From the NCBI GenBank assembly GCA_003427395.1, contig BFEA01000025.1, positions 4,221,488 to 4,253,987 of the forward strand: a stretch of 32,500 nt of DNA, given 5' to 3'. Within the stretch, counting starts at the first letter, position 1; each line of letters begins with the position of its first letter. This document shows, piece by piece, positions 1 through 10,420 of the stretch. Under the pieces are notes generated by a model, which was given only the letters and a program-made list of their open reading frames with translations, ran no database searches and was not told the origin of the DNA. The stretch is from Chara braunii (Eukaryota; Streptophyta; Charophyceae; Charales; Characeae). The translations under genes and the position numbers were made by a program.

Positions 1-157
1 CAATGGAAGGAGGTCCATTATTTTTCTCTTCCCCCCCAAAAATGGACCCCCCCATTTTTAAGTTTTTTTATTTTTTTTCAATATGGGGGGGTGGGGCCTC
101 GGGTGCACCCCCTGAATCCCGACCCCGACCTCTAGTACCCCCTCCCCCTCGCCCGTG

Positions 158-240
158 GCGACCGCGGTCGCAGCGGTCATGACCGCGGGCCCGCGGTCGA
201 CCGCATGGGCCCCGGTCATGCCCGCGGTGACCGCAGCCGC
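158..240. repeat. GC-rich cluster of overlapping palindromes built on GCGGTC/GACCGC
   Basis: Perfect palindromes lie at 158-171, 173-186, 181-198 and 193-204, with an odd-centred one (GCGGTGACCGC) at 224-234. All are made from the hexamer GCGGTC and its complement GACCGC. The block can fold on itself on either strand and is much more GC-rich than the DNA after it. No gene was recognised around it. It may be a repeat terminus, a clustered protein-binding site or a CpG-rich low-complexity tract; the sequence does not decide. Confidence 0.7.
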
Positions 241-718
241 GGGGGATACATAGCCGCACGATTGTCATCGACGACCCGAATAGGAATGTGTAACTTCTCG
301 CCTTTGTCGCACTCCGAGACCGTCACCTTCCGAGCTGCGTCTCCCCGAGTTCCAATGTCGGTGTATCAGGCAACGGCCAGCAGCACTCCTCTGCAGACGT
401 TGTCGAAATTCAAAATTCAATCTATGATGTTCACGCCTTTTTTCCCCCCCATCCCGAAAGGCCTCCCTGCCGCCGCCACCGGACCAACCCTGAGGACGCG
501 GACATCCCACCGTGACGACGGACATCCAACCCCGTGGCAGCGTATATGCGCATGAAATTGGTCGCGAGAGACCTCCAAGGGTTTTCCTCGGGACCCATTG
601 AATTAGGACGTGGTGTAACGATGACGCCAAAAACCGGAAAATTTTCCAAGGACCTCATCCTAATTTCTGAGGATTTTCCAAGGAGGGTCTAACGAGGCCC
701 TAATTCAAATTGAGGTGT

Positions 719-1263
719 TTATCCTTCGAGGTTCTCGGTCAGAACTGCTTGCCATCTCGACACCACCACTGAAGTTAATGATCTGGTGCTTCTTCTTGAA
801 AGTTCGTATCCCAGCATGACGTTGTAGTCTTCCATGGAGTAGGAGCTGCTCTCATTGTCTGGTCCCAACTTCCCCTTCCAGTTCCATGCCGACGGGTTGA
901 TCCGCAAGTGTCTGAGTGGTGTTCCACCTAACCAGGTGAGTGTTTTTGTGGACTTCCTTGCCTCCTTTAGTTCTTCCACCCTGATCTGAGGGGGGCTGGA
1001 CCATTGTATAATTATCTCCTGCCCTATCTGATCCAGTCTGTGGTCGAGCCCTGAGCATCTCCACCTCTCTACTCTTTTGAAGCCGTTTGGCAGACTTGTC
1101 ACCATTTTCCAAACCACTTATGGATTTGGTTTTTCCGTTGCCACATACCAAGTGTCTGGGGGGCCCCAACCCCTCCGGTCCTATGATGGCTTGTGATAAG
1201 CCAAGATCCGTGCTCAGCGGCTTCCCGTACCCTACGAAGTACGGGTTCTGGTTGATCGAGAAA
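719..1263 (-). pseudogene. Coding-like relic, probably the C-terminal linker part of a LINE ORF2
   Basis: Two minus-strand frames join into one protein-like stretch. One covers roughly 1263-1120 (PFSINQNPYFVGYGKPLS and onward), and a second frame takes over near 1117 and runs to a stop at about 719 (later motifs include INPSAWNWKG and VVVSRWQAVLT). The frame change implies an indel. The hydrophilic, Trp-rich composition resembles the poorly conserved part of plant LINE ORF2 proteins between the reverse transcriptase and the C-terminal zinc-binding region, but no catalytic motif is present, so the assignment is a guess. It lies on the same strand as the LINE remnant at 7.3-9.7 kb and in the order expected for its 3' part. 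It could instead belong to an unrelated transposon or an unknown gene. Confidence 0.35.
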
Positions 1264-1400
1264 GGCGGGGTCTGTTTTTTTTTTTCTTTTTCTTTTTCTT
1301 GGAAAAGAATGGGGGGGAGCTGAACGAAACTTATATTTTTCAGAACTGCCCCTGATGACTTTTTCGCGCGGACGACGAGCAACCGCGCTGAGAAGTCCAA

Positions 1401-2086
1401 GAAATGGTTAGGAATTAGTGCGGGCGAAATTTTTGACTTCTTGCATAATAACGTGCGCGGGACCGTTTTTCAAATTTTTACATGCCGCGTAAAACCGTTC
1501 CTTCACTTTGCATCTCCGCGCCATCTTCCCTTCTTGCTGCGCGCTCCTTTCTTGCATGCCCCTTCATCTTCCCATGATTGATTGGTTGTGTAATTGGGAT
1601 GGTCAGATCAATGTGGGGAAGTGGGAAGCTTGCACCACTTGAACGAACACCCCAATCACACAGAACGTTCAACTCACCCCCTTCGATCTTTCGGGAACCT
1701 TGGTCCTTCTTCTGTCATGCTCATCTACACCCCGCGCTACCCGCACCTCACGCTGACACCCCGCCGCCTTCTGCGCTATAAATTCTCACAGTCCTTTCCT
1801 CGCGCTCTCTTTGATCTCGACTGCAATGCTTCGCGAGCTATGCGCGAGGTCCTTGACGTCGAACAAGCTTGACGAACCCAAGTGACGGGCAGAGTGACGA
1901 CGTTGGACGGGCTTAGCGATACACTTAGGGTAAGACAGTCAGAGTGGCAGAGCGGTGGTGGAGATCGGACATCAACAGCAACAGGGCCTTGAGACTATGG
2001 TTGTCGGTGGTTCTGACGGATTGGGGGCTGGACCCAGGGTGGCCAGCCGTGTGAGAAATTTAACATACTGGGAACTCACTTTTATC
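1401..2086. other. Unassigned region with one TATA-like site
   Basis: No protein family was recognised. The stretch holds short unsupported reading frames and a TATAAAT box at 1777-1783 in an otherwise pyrimidine-rich context. It ends at the long inverted repeat. Confidence 0.4.
1777..1783 (+). promoter_or_regulatory. TATA-box-like element
   Basis: TATAAAT sits in GC-rich surroundings, followed by a pyrimidine-rich stretch where initiation about 30 bases downstream would fall. No gene follows that I can recognise. It could be the promoter of an unannotated transcript, part of a mobile element, or chance. Confidence 0.2.
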
Positions 2087-2488
2087 TCCATTGCTGCTTT
2101 GTCCAACTGTGATGTGTGCAAGGTCCCGACATATGGGTATTCTTTTGTATGCATGCTATGGTACGAGAGTCTATGAATGTTGAATGTCTCACGGACCAAG
2201 ATAGTTGAACGAGTAGATGTGTGGGCGCTTACAAGCGCGTTTCTGGGGAGTGTTGGGCGTCAACCGTCTACATGGATGCATTTATAGTTGACACCCAGCA
2301 AACGGTTCACACCCTACACTCCCCAGAAACACGCTTGTAAGCGCCCACACATTTATTCGTTCATCCATCTTGGTCCGTGAAACATTCAACATTCATAGAC
2401 TCTCGTACCACAACATGCATACAACAAAATACCCATACGTCAAGACCTTGCACACATCACACTTGGACAAAGCAACAATGGAGATAAA
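2087..2488. repeat. Long imperfect inverted repeat (fold-back)
   Basis: The left arm (2087-2266) is the reverse complement of the right arm (2303-2488), with a loop of about 36 bases. By eye I count about 19 mismatches over about 187 aligned positions, so roughly 90% identity, and most differences are transitions. The best conserved inner block contains GTGGGCGCTTACAAGCG. Transcription through it would give one long double-stranded hairpin. It could be a fold-back or MITE-type element, two head-to-head copies of a repeat, or a young inverted duplication. No target-site duplication was found. Confidence 0.85.
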
Positions 2489-2530
2489 AACGAAATTCAT
2501 ATAAAGCTAAGTACAAAATCTGAAATGACT

Positions 2531-2770
2531 CTGACTTCCCAAAGTCAAATTTTGTCCAACTTCCTGAGTTAGTAAACATTTGGGCAGCACTTCCTCTAGA
2601 AAAGAAGGTTTTTCATATTTCTACTAAGCCATATATAAACTTTAGATAAAAAATTGAACTTTGAAAGCCAAATTTGCCTAACTCCTTGGTTTTGTAAAAA
2701 TTTCGGCAGCGCTTCCCGTAAGAGAAGTACCTTTTCAAGATTTGTACAAAGCCAAATATAACAAATAATC
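2531..2770. repeat. Diverged tandem pair of ~115-bp units
   Basis: Two consecutive units share the order CCAACTTCCTGAGTTAG / CTAACTCCTTGGTTTTG, then TTTGGGCAGCACTTCC / TTTCGGCAGCGCTTCC, then ACTAAGCCATATATAA / ACAAAGCCAAATATAA. The GGCAGC-CTTCC motif recalls repeats in untranslated regions of plant LTR retrotransposons, but that is an impression and no LTR was located. Confidence 0.6.
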
Positions 2771-3047
2771 CCAGAAAATGCGAGAATCGACCTCAGTATA
2801 AAAAAAAACTTAGCTCAGAAAATGCAGAAATTGAACTAACTCCTATAGCTCTAGCACGTGGCGAGCAACTAAAACAATTACACGTCAAACTGAAACTCAG
2901 ACTAAGTAATGATCTCACTCAGCTACATGCAAGTCCAAATCATAATGCTAAGTACTCTCACCAATCCCAAAGTTAATTTATTTAGAATAATTCATAAAAT
3001 TTCCATATGATTTATCCCCTTATACCCAGCTTACATATGACATGATG

Positions 3048-3798
3048 CTAGACCATTCTACTTAGAAACAATGCCTAGTATGCCTTTTCTATACACGAAC
3101 AGATTACACAACTACTTTTCTCTTCTTTGAGCGTATGAGTATACCATTCAACTTAGAAACAATGTCTAGTCGCCCTGAACTGTTTAATATCCAAAGTTCA
3201 ATATTTTGTGACTTGTTCTCAAACGAAAGGAAAATATGGGTAGGGGACTGAGCCATTTTGCTTAGAAACAATGCTCAACTTGTCCAAATTACATTCAATT
3301 ATACTTTGTATTTTGCCTTCTCTTCTTAGTGATATGGCTTAATACTGGACCATTCTACTAAGAAACAATGTCTTACTGTCATTTCACATTCAAATGTAGA
3401 TAAGGTACTTCCTGTTATACTCAGTTTAGACTTATGTATGTGGCTTCAGGCTAAACTATTCTGCTTAGAAACAATGCATAACCTTTCACCAAAATCCTCC
3501 CCCAGAAATAAAACAAAGAACTGAACCATTCTGCTTAGAAACAATGTTCAGTTCATCTCAAATCACTCAAAGCATGAAGTTGGATCTTTCAACCCAACCT
3601 CAATCAGAAACCCCAAGAGAAACAATCAAACCAAGTCATTCTACTTAGAAACAATGTTTGGTTTCAAAGATCAGTCAGGCAAACCCTCAAAAATAAACAC
3701 AGCAACCAGATCATTGTGCTTAGAAACAATGTCTGGTCCATCAGAAAACAACCAAATGAACGTAGCCTTGGGTCATTCTACTGAGAAACAATGCTCAG
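3048..3798. repeat. Array of nine hairpin modules with conserved core and variable outer stems
   Basis: A 20-nt core, CATT-(CTRCTTAGAAAC)-AATG, recurs with CATT starting near 3054, 3145, 3254, 3351, 3457 (as TATT), 3527, 3637, 3712 and 3774. Spacing is irregular, 60-110 bases, and the spacers are unrelated. In each copy CATT pairs with AATG around a 12-nt loop. One base is bulged 5' of CATT, and the flanks beyond form an outer stem whose sequence changes between copies but stays paired: GAACTGAA/TTCAGTTC (3518-3554), AAACCAAG/TTTGGTTT (3628-3664), ACCAGA/TCTGGT (3705-3737), TTGGG/CTCAG (3768-3798), TGAG/CTCA (3249-3277) and CTAGA/CCTAG (3048-3078, one mismatch). The copies near 3145, 3351 and 3457 have weak outer stems. 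Compensatory change between copies argues for a folded RNA or cruciform rather than a simple motif repeat. No known family was recognised. Confidence 0.85.
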
Positions 3799-3799
3799 T

Positions 3800-5569
3800 C
3801 TTTGGTTGACCCAGTCAAACGCATGCAAACTGTCTTCCTCCCACCTTCCCCCAGTTCATCCCTTAGTATGCTTTCACTCAAAATAAAAAGAAACTTAAGT
3901 TTCACACACACATGCATATAACAGTCAAACTAGAGAGAGATAGTCAAACAGAGATGTAGTGGGTTCATATACACAGAAGGAGGTATACCTGATAGTTCCC
4001 TGTCTCCAGAACCTCACCTAGGTTCCGGCAGAGCTCCTGCAATCGGTGGGCAGACTCGCCACTGAGTCTTGATGCGGTCCTGCGGGTTGCAATCCTGCCT
4101 GCCGCCCTCCTCTCTGGACCAGTAGACTAGACTTGGAGTAAGAAGGACAGAAGGAGAAGCATTAAGTCTCCCAGATCCAAGAAAGGTGCACTCAGACTCA
4201 CGTGAGAGGGTCTTGGTTCCTTGACTCGCCTGAGGGCCCCGCAATGATGGTCAAAATGCTCAACACACTTTGTCAATTGTTGTCACTCGTAACCCAAAGT
4301 AGGTTGACCACAACTTCAACTCATGGGTTATGGGTTAAAACATAGTCTTCCCTCTCCCCACAGTGAAGCAAGTGTGACCCAGCCGCCTATGCATGCAAAG
4401 GTTGGTGGGATGACCTGCAAACCAGCTAACAATTAAATCAGCAGCCCCTGCGGCTGGTGTGTAGCAACTCCGTTCAACAAGTCGAGTACCACATCGGTCA
4501 CCAGACCATTCTCTACCCCTACGGCTGCCTCGTTACTTCCCGGCTCCAATGTGGTACGTAACGTATGATCAGTAGACTAGTCTCCAAGTCTCTTTTCTCG
4601 CTTCTCCGTACTGCAGGATGAGCAATGGCGGAATGAATCTTCTATTATAACGTGGAAAAATGCAGCCACCAAATAAGCACCCAACCTGCGGTCGGAATCA
4701 TGCTACCTCCAACGCCCGAATGAGCAGCGTTGGGCGGAACCTTTTGCTCTTTTTTGTTTCTGATAGCCATCCGTCAACCGGTAAGTCTCCTACCTTCCTC
4801 TCGATCTTCGCCCCTTCCTTTCATGTCTGCACCCGCCCATTGCCTAGCTCGTGCCTGTTACCTCCCTGGGGATAGTCTAGTCATTGTATTAGCCCCTGGC
4901 TTTCCGTAATGAGCCTAGCCACTAAACGGGCCAGGTTCGGATGAAGTTAGAAGAGCATAATCGCAGGGAGGTAGATCAGTAGCAATTCAAGCAGCAGGCT
5001 ACCACAACACACTACCACAACCAATGTTGGGCTTCAATCAGTACCATGACGACCTTCTCGAGGACGACCGTTACGACGATCACGGACCCACATAACAATA
5101 CCACGATGGGGGACGGTAATCAGCACCACGACCATGGGGCGCAATAGTAGTCTCACCTCTGCGCATTGTTTGACAAGCGAGTCTCCAATCCCCACGACTC
5201 GCCTCACACAACTTTCATCGATAAGATGTGCAAAATCAAATGAATCTGTCCCTGAAGTGCGGGCAGGTTCACTCCATATTTATGTAACAACAAACTACTT
5301 CGCCCGGGCGCAACCCTCATTCCTTGCTCTGTCGAATCCACCACTTCAACCCTAATTCCGCCTCCACCCGAATGCTTGCCCTATCCTGAAACCCCAAACT
5401 CAACTCCTCGCTTAATCGTTTTTGTCGAGAACCGAGCTAACCACGCCACTTCCCCGATTCATTCTTCCATAGCTCCGTGCACCATCCTTCTACTTCAGCT
5501 CTTTTCTACTAACTATCACCTCATTCTAACCGTAGATTCGGGTTCGCCCGTCCTTAAAACCCTCGATTT
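3800..5569. other. Region without a recognised gene
   Basis: Contains short reading frames with no recognisable domain. On the minus strand a CAG|GTATAC donor-like site lies near 3989, and a short stretch reading CVEHFDHHC occurs at about 4244-4270 without the rest of a DHHC domain. Neither suffices for a gene call. The segment around 5000-5150 has a plus-strand His/Asp-rich reading broken by stops. Confidence 0.4.
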
Positions 5570-5812
5570 GCATCTCCATTCGCCCGATTCCATGGAGAAT
5601 CGAGTGAGCTAGCTTTTTTTCTCTTTTTGCCATAGTTTCGATTCCGCCATCTCTCCGCGCACTAATTTCTCTAAATCTCATTCTACTAAACTCCCCGCCA
5701 ATCTGACCTTACCAATGGATTCACGATGTCAGGAAACCTCCGTCTAGCATCTCCATTCCCCAATTCTATAGAGAATCGAGCAAGTTACCCATTTTCCCCC
5801 TCTCTGCCATAG
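5570..5812 (+). repeat. Diverged direct repeat, ~177-bp period
   Basis: The segment at 5570-5635 (GCATCTCCATTCGCCCGATT, then GGAGAATCGAG, ending TTTTTGCCATAG) recurs at 5747-5812 with substitutions. The sequence between is not conserved enough to show more copies. The origin is unknown. Confidence 0.6.
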
Positions 5813-7263
5813 CCAACCTCCCTCTATCGCACCGTCCTCCCATCCTGCGCATGCACCCCCACGATCTTCACGTCCGGATTCGATTTTTTTCTTCCTTCTT
5901 TTTGCCTGTTGCCTCGGCTCTCCGCTACCAGCTCCGTCCCCGTCGACCTCGTTTTCCTCATCACTGGTCAGCCAATGCCTTAGCGCAGCGGCCTTCGCAG
6001 CTGCTCTGACTAGGTCGATGTTACTTCGGGAAAGACCAGCTACAGGACGGTTCGATTAGTCTTCCGGACCTATAGCCAAAGGCTGACGACCGACCTGCTC
6101 GGCTGCCATCGCCCCAGCCTCCGCCACATTCTCTTCCGGCCTCGCCTTGCCCGAGGGAAGTCTGCCACCTCCTCGAGCCCCCAACAGGCAAGCTCCCACA
6201 TGACCCACACATACTTTCCAGTCGCGGAGCCGAGGGCATGACTTGCAAAGCTCAACCGTGGGCCTGGGCAGACCGGACCTGGTGCAGATCTCTGTGGTAG
6301 TAGCAAGTATTCAAATAAGAACTTTGAAGGCCGAAGTGAGAAGGGGTCCCACGGGTACAGCCCTGCTGCACAACCAACACCACGCCAGACTCCCAGGCGC
6401 CCCAAAAATCCCGCCCAGGTGTAATTCACCATCTTCCGGGCCCCGACGGGCATGCTCACACTCAAAATTCTTCCAGTAGACGTGAATGGTGGACGGCGCA
6501 CCCACCGACACACATGCACATTGAACTTCCCGGTCCGAATCTCACGACCAGCAGGACAAGGGAGTTTCGCCAACATCTTGAACACACGGAATCCGGACGT
6601 CCTAAAGTCAGCCCCGCGTCCGATCAAAACAAAATAATAATAACAATAACAATAATAAGGATAAAATAATAACCAACAAAATTTGAAAGGCAGAATTGCA
6701 TGGCGGGGAGAAAAACGAAAATGTTGATACCGCTTGGGTCCCACCGAGCGACCCCACGGTCTTCAAAACCATGGGGATAGCGTCGCCGGACCCTCAACCC
6801 CGCGGTTCCTTCGCGCCACTCCCACGTTCTTGCGCCGTACTTGGCGATCTCGATCCCTGAATCCCTCTAATGAAAGTCCATTACCGCAACCAATATTGCT
6901 AGCCCCAAGATTGAGCCTATCACTAGTGGATACCTGTATAAGTTGGTATCACACGACGCTCGGATCTACCAAACCGTTTCAAAGTCACATTGTTGTCGAT
7001 GTCGTCCTCCGTACGCACTCACATGTCGCAATCAAGCGCACCAACAAAATATTTTTAATCCTAGTTTAAATCAAAACAAAAATAATTTAGCCAGTTAGTA
7101 TGCTGGCTTCACCTTCATCAATCAAGAGAAAAAAATCACGGGCGCCTTAAGTCTGTGCGCCCACACACTTTCTACTCTTGTCAACTATTCAATCGGCCTA
7201 AACAATCGGACACAACCGCGACTCGCGCGGTGCACTAAAACTTCAAACTGGACTTATTTTCTG
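5813..7263. other. Region without a recognised gene
   Basis: Several overlapping open frames lie on both strands between 6020 and 6750, the longest on the minus strand at 6070-6744, but none shows a recognisable domain. An AAT/AAC-rich simple repeat lies at about 6630-6675. The lower end of the LINE remnant begins at 7264. Confidence 0.4.
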
Positions 7264-7524
7264 TCATTTGCAAAAACCAAGGCGGATACCCTTGTAAGGG
7301 TATTCACACCAACATCGTGATCCTTGAGCTGGTGCCCACACTTGTGGTCCTCCCCACCAGTTTCCAACATCCCGCAGTTTTTCCTCGCACAACTTTGACT
7401 CTTGAATTAGGAGGCATTTTACCTTCCGCTCATGAAGCCACAATTTTACTCTTCTCCGTTTGAACGTTCCTCTTGTGTCTCCTCGTCCTCTCAAGTTCCA
7501 TGTTGCCATTTTTAGCTTATCCAC
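7264..7524 (-). pseudogene. LINE ORF2 N-terminus: APE-type endonuclease fragment
   Basis: The frame opens before 7524. The first Met is in MATWNLRGRGD, which matches the conserved start of AP-endonuclease-like domains in LINE ORF2 proteins, where the Asn is catalytic. About 35 residues on, CLLIQESKL carries the Gln-Glu pair whose Glu binds the metal ion. This enzyme nicks target DNA to prime reverse transcription. Only these first motifs remain. The frame ends at 7264, well short of the usual ~230-residue endonuclease, and the reverse transcriptase is absent. Sequence after the stop shows no continuation in any minus frame that I could see. It follows directly after ORF1, as in intact two-ORF LINEs. 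Confidence 0.75.
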
Positions 7525-7549
7525 CTGTGTGTGTGATGACCGCCTATTG

Positions 7550-9660
7550 TTGGATGTGGGTGCGATCGTTCTGCCCTACATGGTGTAGGTCTGGGACATC
7601 TACTCTTCTTGGAGTTAGATCCCTTGACATAGAGTTGGACCTAAGACTACCTCTTGAGGAGCTTGCTTGTGACTGTTCGTTCTAGTCTTTGGTAAGGCTT
7701 GTTAGCATGAATTTTGATTGAAGACCTTCTTCCACTTGAAGTAATTCACTAATATTTAGTAGGATCAGAGCGCTGATTTCCCAGAAAACGTTGATGTGTT
7801 CTAACTCGTGCGCATTCCACTCTCTCACCACGTCCATGTGGAACCAGCGAATGCCAGCTTGTGTCAGTTGATTTGCATGTTCCGGCGGGACTAGAACATC
7901 CAGAAGCAAAAAGTAGAACTTGTGGAAACCCTGTGATATTTCACATATGATGTTAATCATTGATGATTTGGGGATAGTCCTCATTGGCACGTGTTGTCCA
8001 TAGAGTTCCTTTGTTTTCTGAATTATTAGTGTCAATGTAGGTGACTTATCTACCTCCACAAATGGTAGGTATGGACTCCCCTCCTCGTTGGACATTGCTA
8101 GGAAATAGATCCTTTCCCTTGCACATGTGCAGAGGAGCGAGATTATTTTCCTCCTAATTGATTCTACGTGGTCTCTATGCAGAGCGCCCGCTCTTCGATT
8201 TCAATCCATACCTGGTCGTGATACCTCTCTTTTGTCCTCTTCTCTCTGATTCTTTGACAGCACCGATCTTCCCATTGACGAGGTGGAACTCTGTCTTCCC
8301 AGTTGTCCACTGCCAAAGTCTATGTCTGGTACCTTGCTACCCATCCTAACATCGGACTGGGATGAGATGGAGGTTCTTGAAAGGTCCCGTTGGAGGGCCT
8401 CTATTGGGTCTCGTCTTCGCAACGTCTGACTTTGCAAGTTTTCGCCTCTTTTGCATGCACTAACTCTTGTGATGATGAGAGTTCCCCTCTCCCTATCCTA
8501 GCAGAGCTCCCTTCTAGCCTCTTCTTCCGTCCACTCTTGCCAGTTACTTCCCCCCCGCCTTTTGTCAAGTGTGTCTTGTTGAAGAGCTCATTTGTTCCTC
8601 AACCTGCCCTGTTCTTGCTCGCTGCGAGGAATTAAAGCACCCGATTCCGGTGGACCTCGATCCGGTTGGCGTGTGAAGACTCTCCGGTCGTAGGAGTTTG
8701 TTGGGTGCGGTGGCTCAGGATGATGTGGTTGTTGGTGTGGTACCAGTTCCCTTTCCATATGACCTGCTGCCATGTGGCCTCCCTGCCAGTTATATCTTTC
8801 AGCATGCCACAGTTGTTCGTATTGGCCGGGCGGTTGTCCACCACGCTGGTGACGCGATGCTTCGCATTCCTGGTACTCGTGCATTCTTTGTGCCTTAACC
8901 CGCCAGTCACAGTCTCTGCTCCTTTCCCGTTGTGTTGAGGTCTCCGCTGACGCTGGTCCGTCGTGCCATCTCTGATCCGTCCATCGAGGTAATCTGCCTG
9001 GAGGGTCGCACTATTGATCCCTGCTCTGTCTTTCTGGCTTGTAGAAAGCAGGCTCCTGATTGCATGCTTCACCGATTGATTGACCACGGGCTGCTGGACT
9101 TGGAGGAGCTGCCTCTGGCATGTATTGCCCCTGTATGTGATGAGAGTGGCGACTCTGTTGGCTGTGGACTTCTTGTCTGGATTCGCCAAGTCTTGAGCCT
9201 TGTTCCTCGTCGCCTCCCTCTCTTCTCCCGTTTTCTCTGCAGTGTGATAATACCACTTGCATCCGGTGCACCAGTCCGTGAACTCGGAGACTATTTCCAC
9301 TCTTCACCTCTCCCCACCAGGCGATTCTATTACTAAATTGTCCTCTACCTTGAAACGTGCATTCGGATGCATATCAAGATTGGCGTTCGTTAGCTTTGGT
9401 CCGAACCTATCATTTTCTGGAGGGTGCATGTCGAGCACCTCTCCAAACATGCCCGTGACCGCCGCTTTTAGATAGTAACATGCATCGAGTTGGACTCACA
9501 TAGCAACTATCCATAATTTAGTCTCAGGTTCTTGCAACCTCAAGTCTCTTAGTTCCATTCTCGACATCCATGGCTTAAATGTCGTTATATACTCCTTGTG
9601 CGCCAGCTTCAGCTTCGCCTCCTTCATTTTCTTCCGTTATAACATCGAAAGATACATAGT
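7550..9660 (-). pseudogene. LINE ORF1 (gag-like) pseudogene
   Basis: One frame covers about 9660-8640. It contains KEYITTFKPWMSRMELRDLR, then LKAAVTGMFGEVLDMHPP, then a Cys/His segment WCTGCKWYYHT near 9250-9290. That segment fits the first three ligands of a C-x2-C-x4-H-x4-C zinc knuckle, with Thr where the last Cys is expected. In-frame stops occur near 9500 and 9305, in positions where Trp would fit. A frameshift between about 8880 and 8635 moves the reading to a second frame, which continues to about 7682 through several stops. It includes the best-preserved stretch at 8095-7682, with VPPEHANQLTQAGIRWFHMD. A short Ser/Arg-rich tail in a further frame reaches about 7550. ORF1 proteins of this class bind the element RNA. 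This copy cannot be translated whole. Assignment rests on position upstream of the endonuclease and on the zinc-knuckle pattern. Confidence 0.6.
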
Positions 9661-10336
9661 CATGATTCTTCTTTTTGTCTCCGAGTAGGGGAGTAAATAT
9701 GATATTCTAGCGGAACATGAAAATGAATCTTTCACTAGAACATCGAAAGATACACAGTCATGAAAACGAATTTTTCGCTAGACATAAATGAAGATCTAAA
9801 TCTGATAAATGATCGAGCCCGTTAGAATTCTTATTCAAATTTTACCAAGTTCTTTATAATCAACAATATCATGATGAAGCAGACAGATATATAACACCCT
9901 ACCGCCAAAAATAAGAACTGAGACTCATCTATTTTTACTCTGACCCATGGCGTCGTCTCCTCATCCTGCTCTATATTTCATATCCGCACTTTTGAATATC
10001 ATTTCGATGTTACTTAACAACTTGCGTGACTGGAAGTTTTTGAAAAAGGAGACATAAATTTTATACGACGGTCTTGAATTTAAATTATTTGTTTTTTGTA
10101 TACCTTGCTAACAATTACATCGAAGATGTAACCTCGAAACCCATATTGCAATAGTATAAAGTTGTGATACGGTTTGTGCTGGAGTATCGGTCTATGTGGT
10201 TGACACTATATTCGTAAACCTTAATTATCCATTTGGTGAGTTGATTGTAATAAATGACGAAAAATGTTCAAGTGATGCTTATACTCTATTCCTTGTTGTC
10301 GCCTAGAGCTTTAATGTTTTATGTATCTGTTTTTCG

Positions 10337-10420
10337 ATGCAACCTCCTAAGTGTTAGGTAGGTTACACAAAATTACGATGAAGGATATGATTCAATAAAA
10401 CAACACTTAGGAGGTTGCAT
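10337..10420. repeat. Perfect 19-bp inverted repeat with 46-bp loop
   Basis: ATGCAACCTCCTAAGTGTT at 10337-10355 is exactly repeated in reverse complement at 10402-10420. It is isolated in AT-rich DNA. It could be a small MITE-like element or a hairpin-forming transcript end. No clear target-site duplication flanks it. Confidence 0.85.

Larger units (their letters stand above)
7264..9660 (-). mobile_element. Degenerate LINE (non-LTR retrotransposon), 3' part missing
   Basis: Minus-strand coding in the order ORF1 then ORF2 defines the element. ORF1-like protein runs from about 9660 down to 7550 in two frames broken by stops. ORF2 starts with an APE-type endonuclease and is cut off after about 85 codons at 7264. 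No reverse transcriptase, RNase H, poly-A tail or target-site duplication was found next to it. Loss of the 3' side is unusual, since LINE insertions are normally truncated at the 5' end, so a later deletion or insertion is likely. A relic on the same strand at 719-1263 could be the displaced 3' part. Confidence 0.75.

Noticed and set aside
3048-3798. Superficial likeness of the nine-copy array to a CRISPR array
   Set aside because: Repeats are only 20 nt, spacers vary from about 40 to 90 bases, flanks covary with each other rather than being conserved, no cas gene is present and the context is eukaryotic.
6070-6744. 224-codon minus-strand open frame
   Set aside because: No recognisable domain, competing open frames on both strands over the same bases, and the part near the start comes from an AAT simple repeat.
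7473-9475. Plus-strand open frames across the LINE region
   Set aside because: The minus strand carries the recognisable endonuclease and ORF1 motifs in the right order. The plus frames are its antisense.
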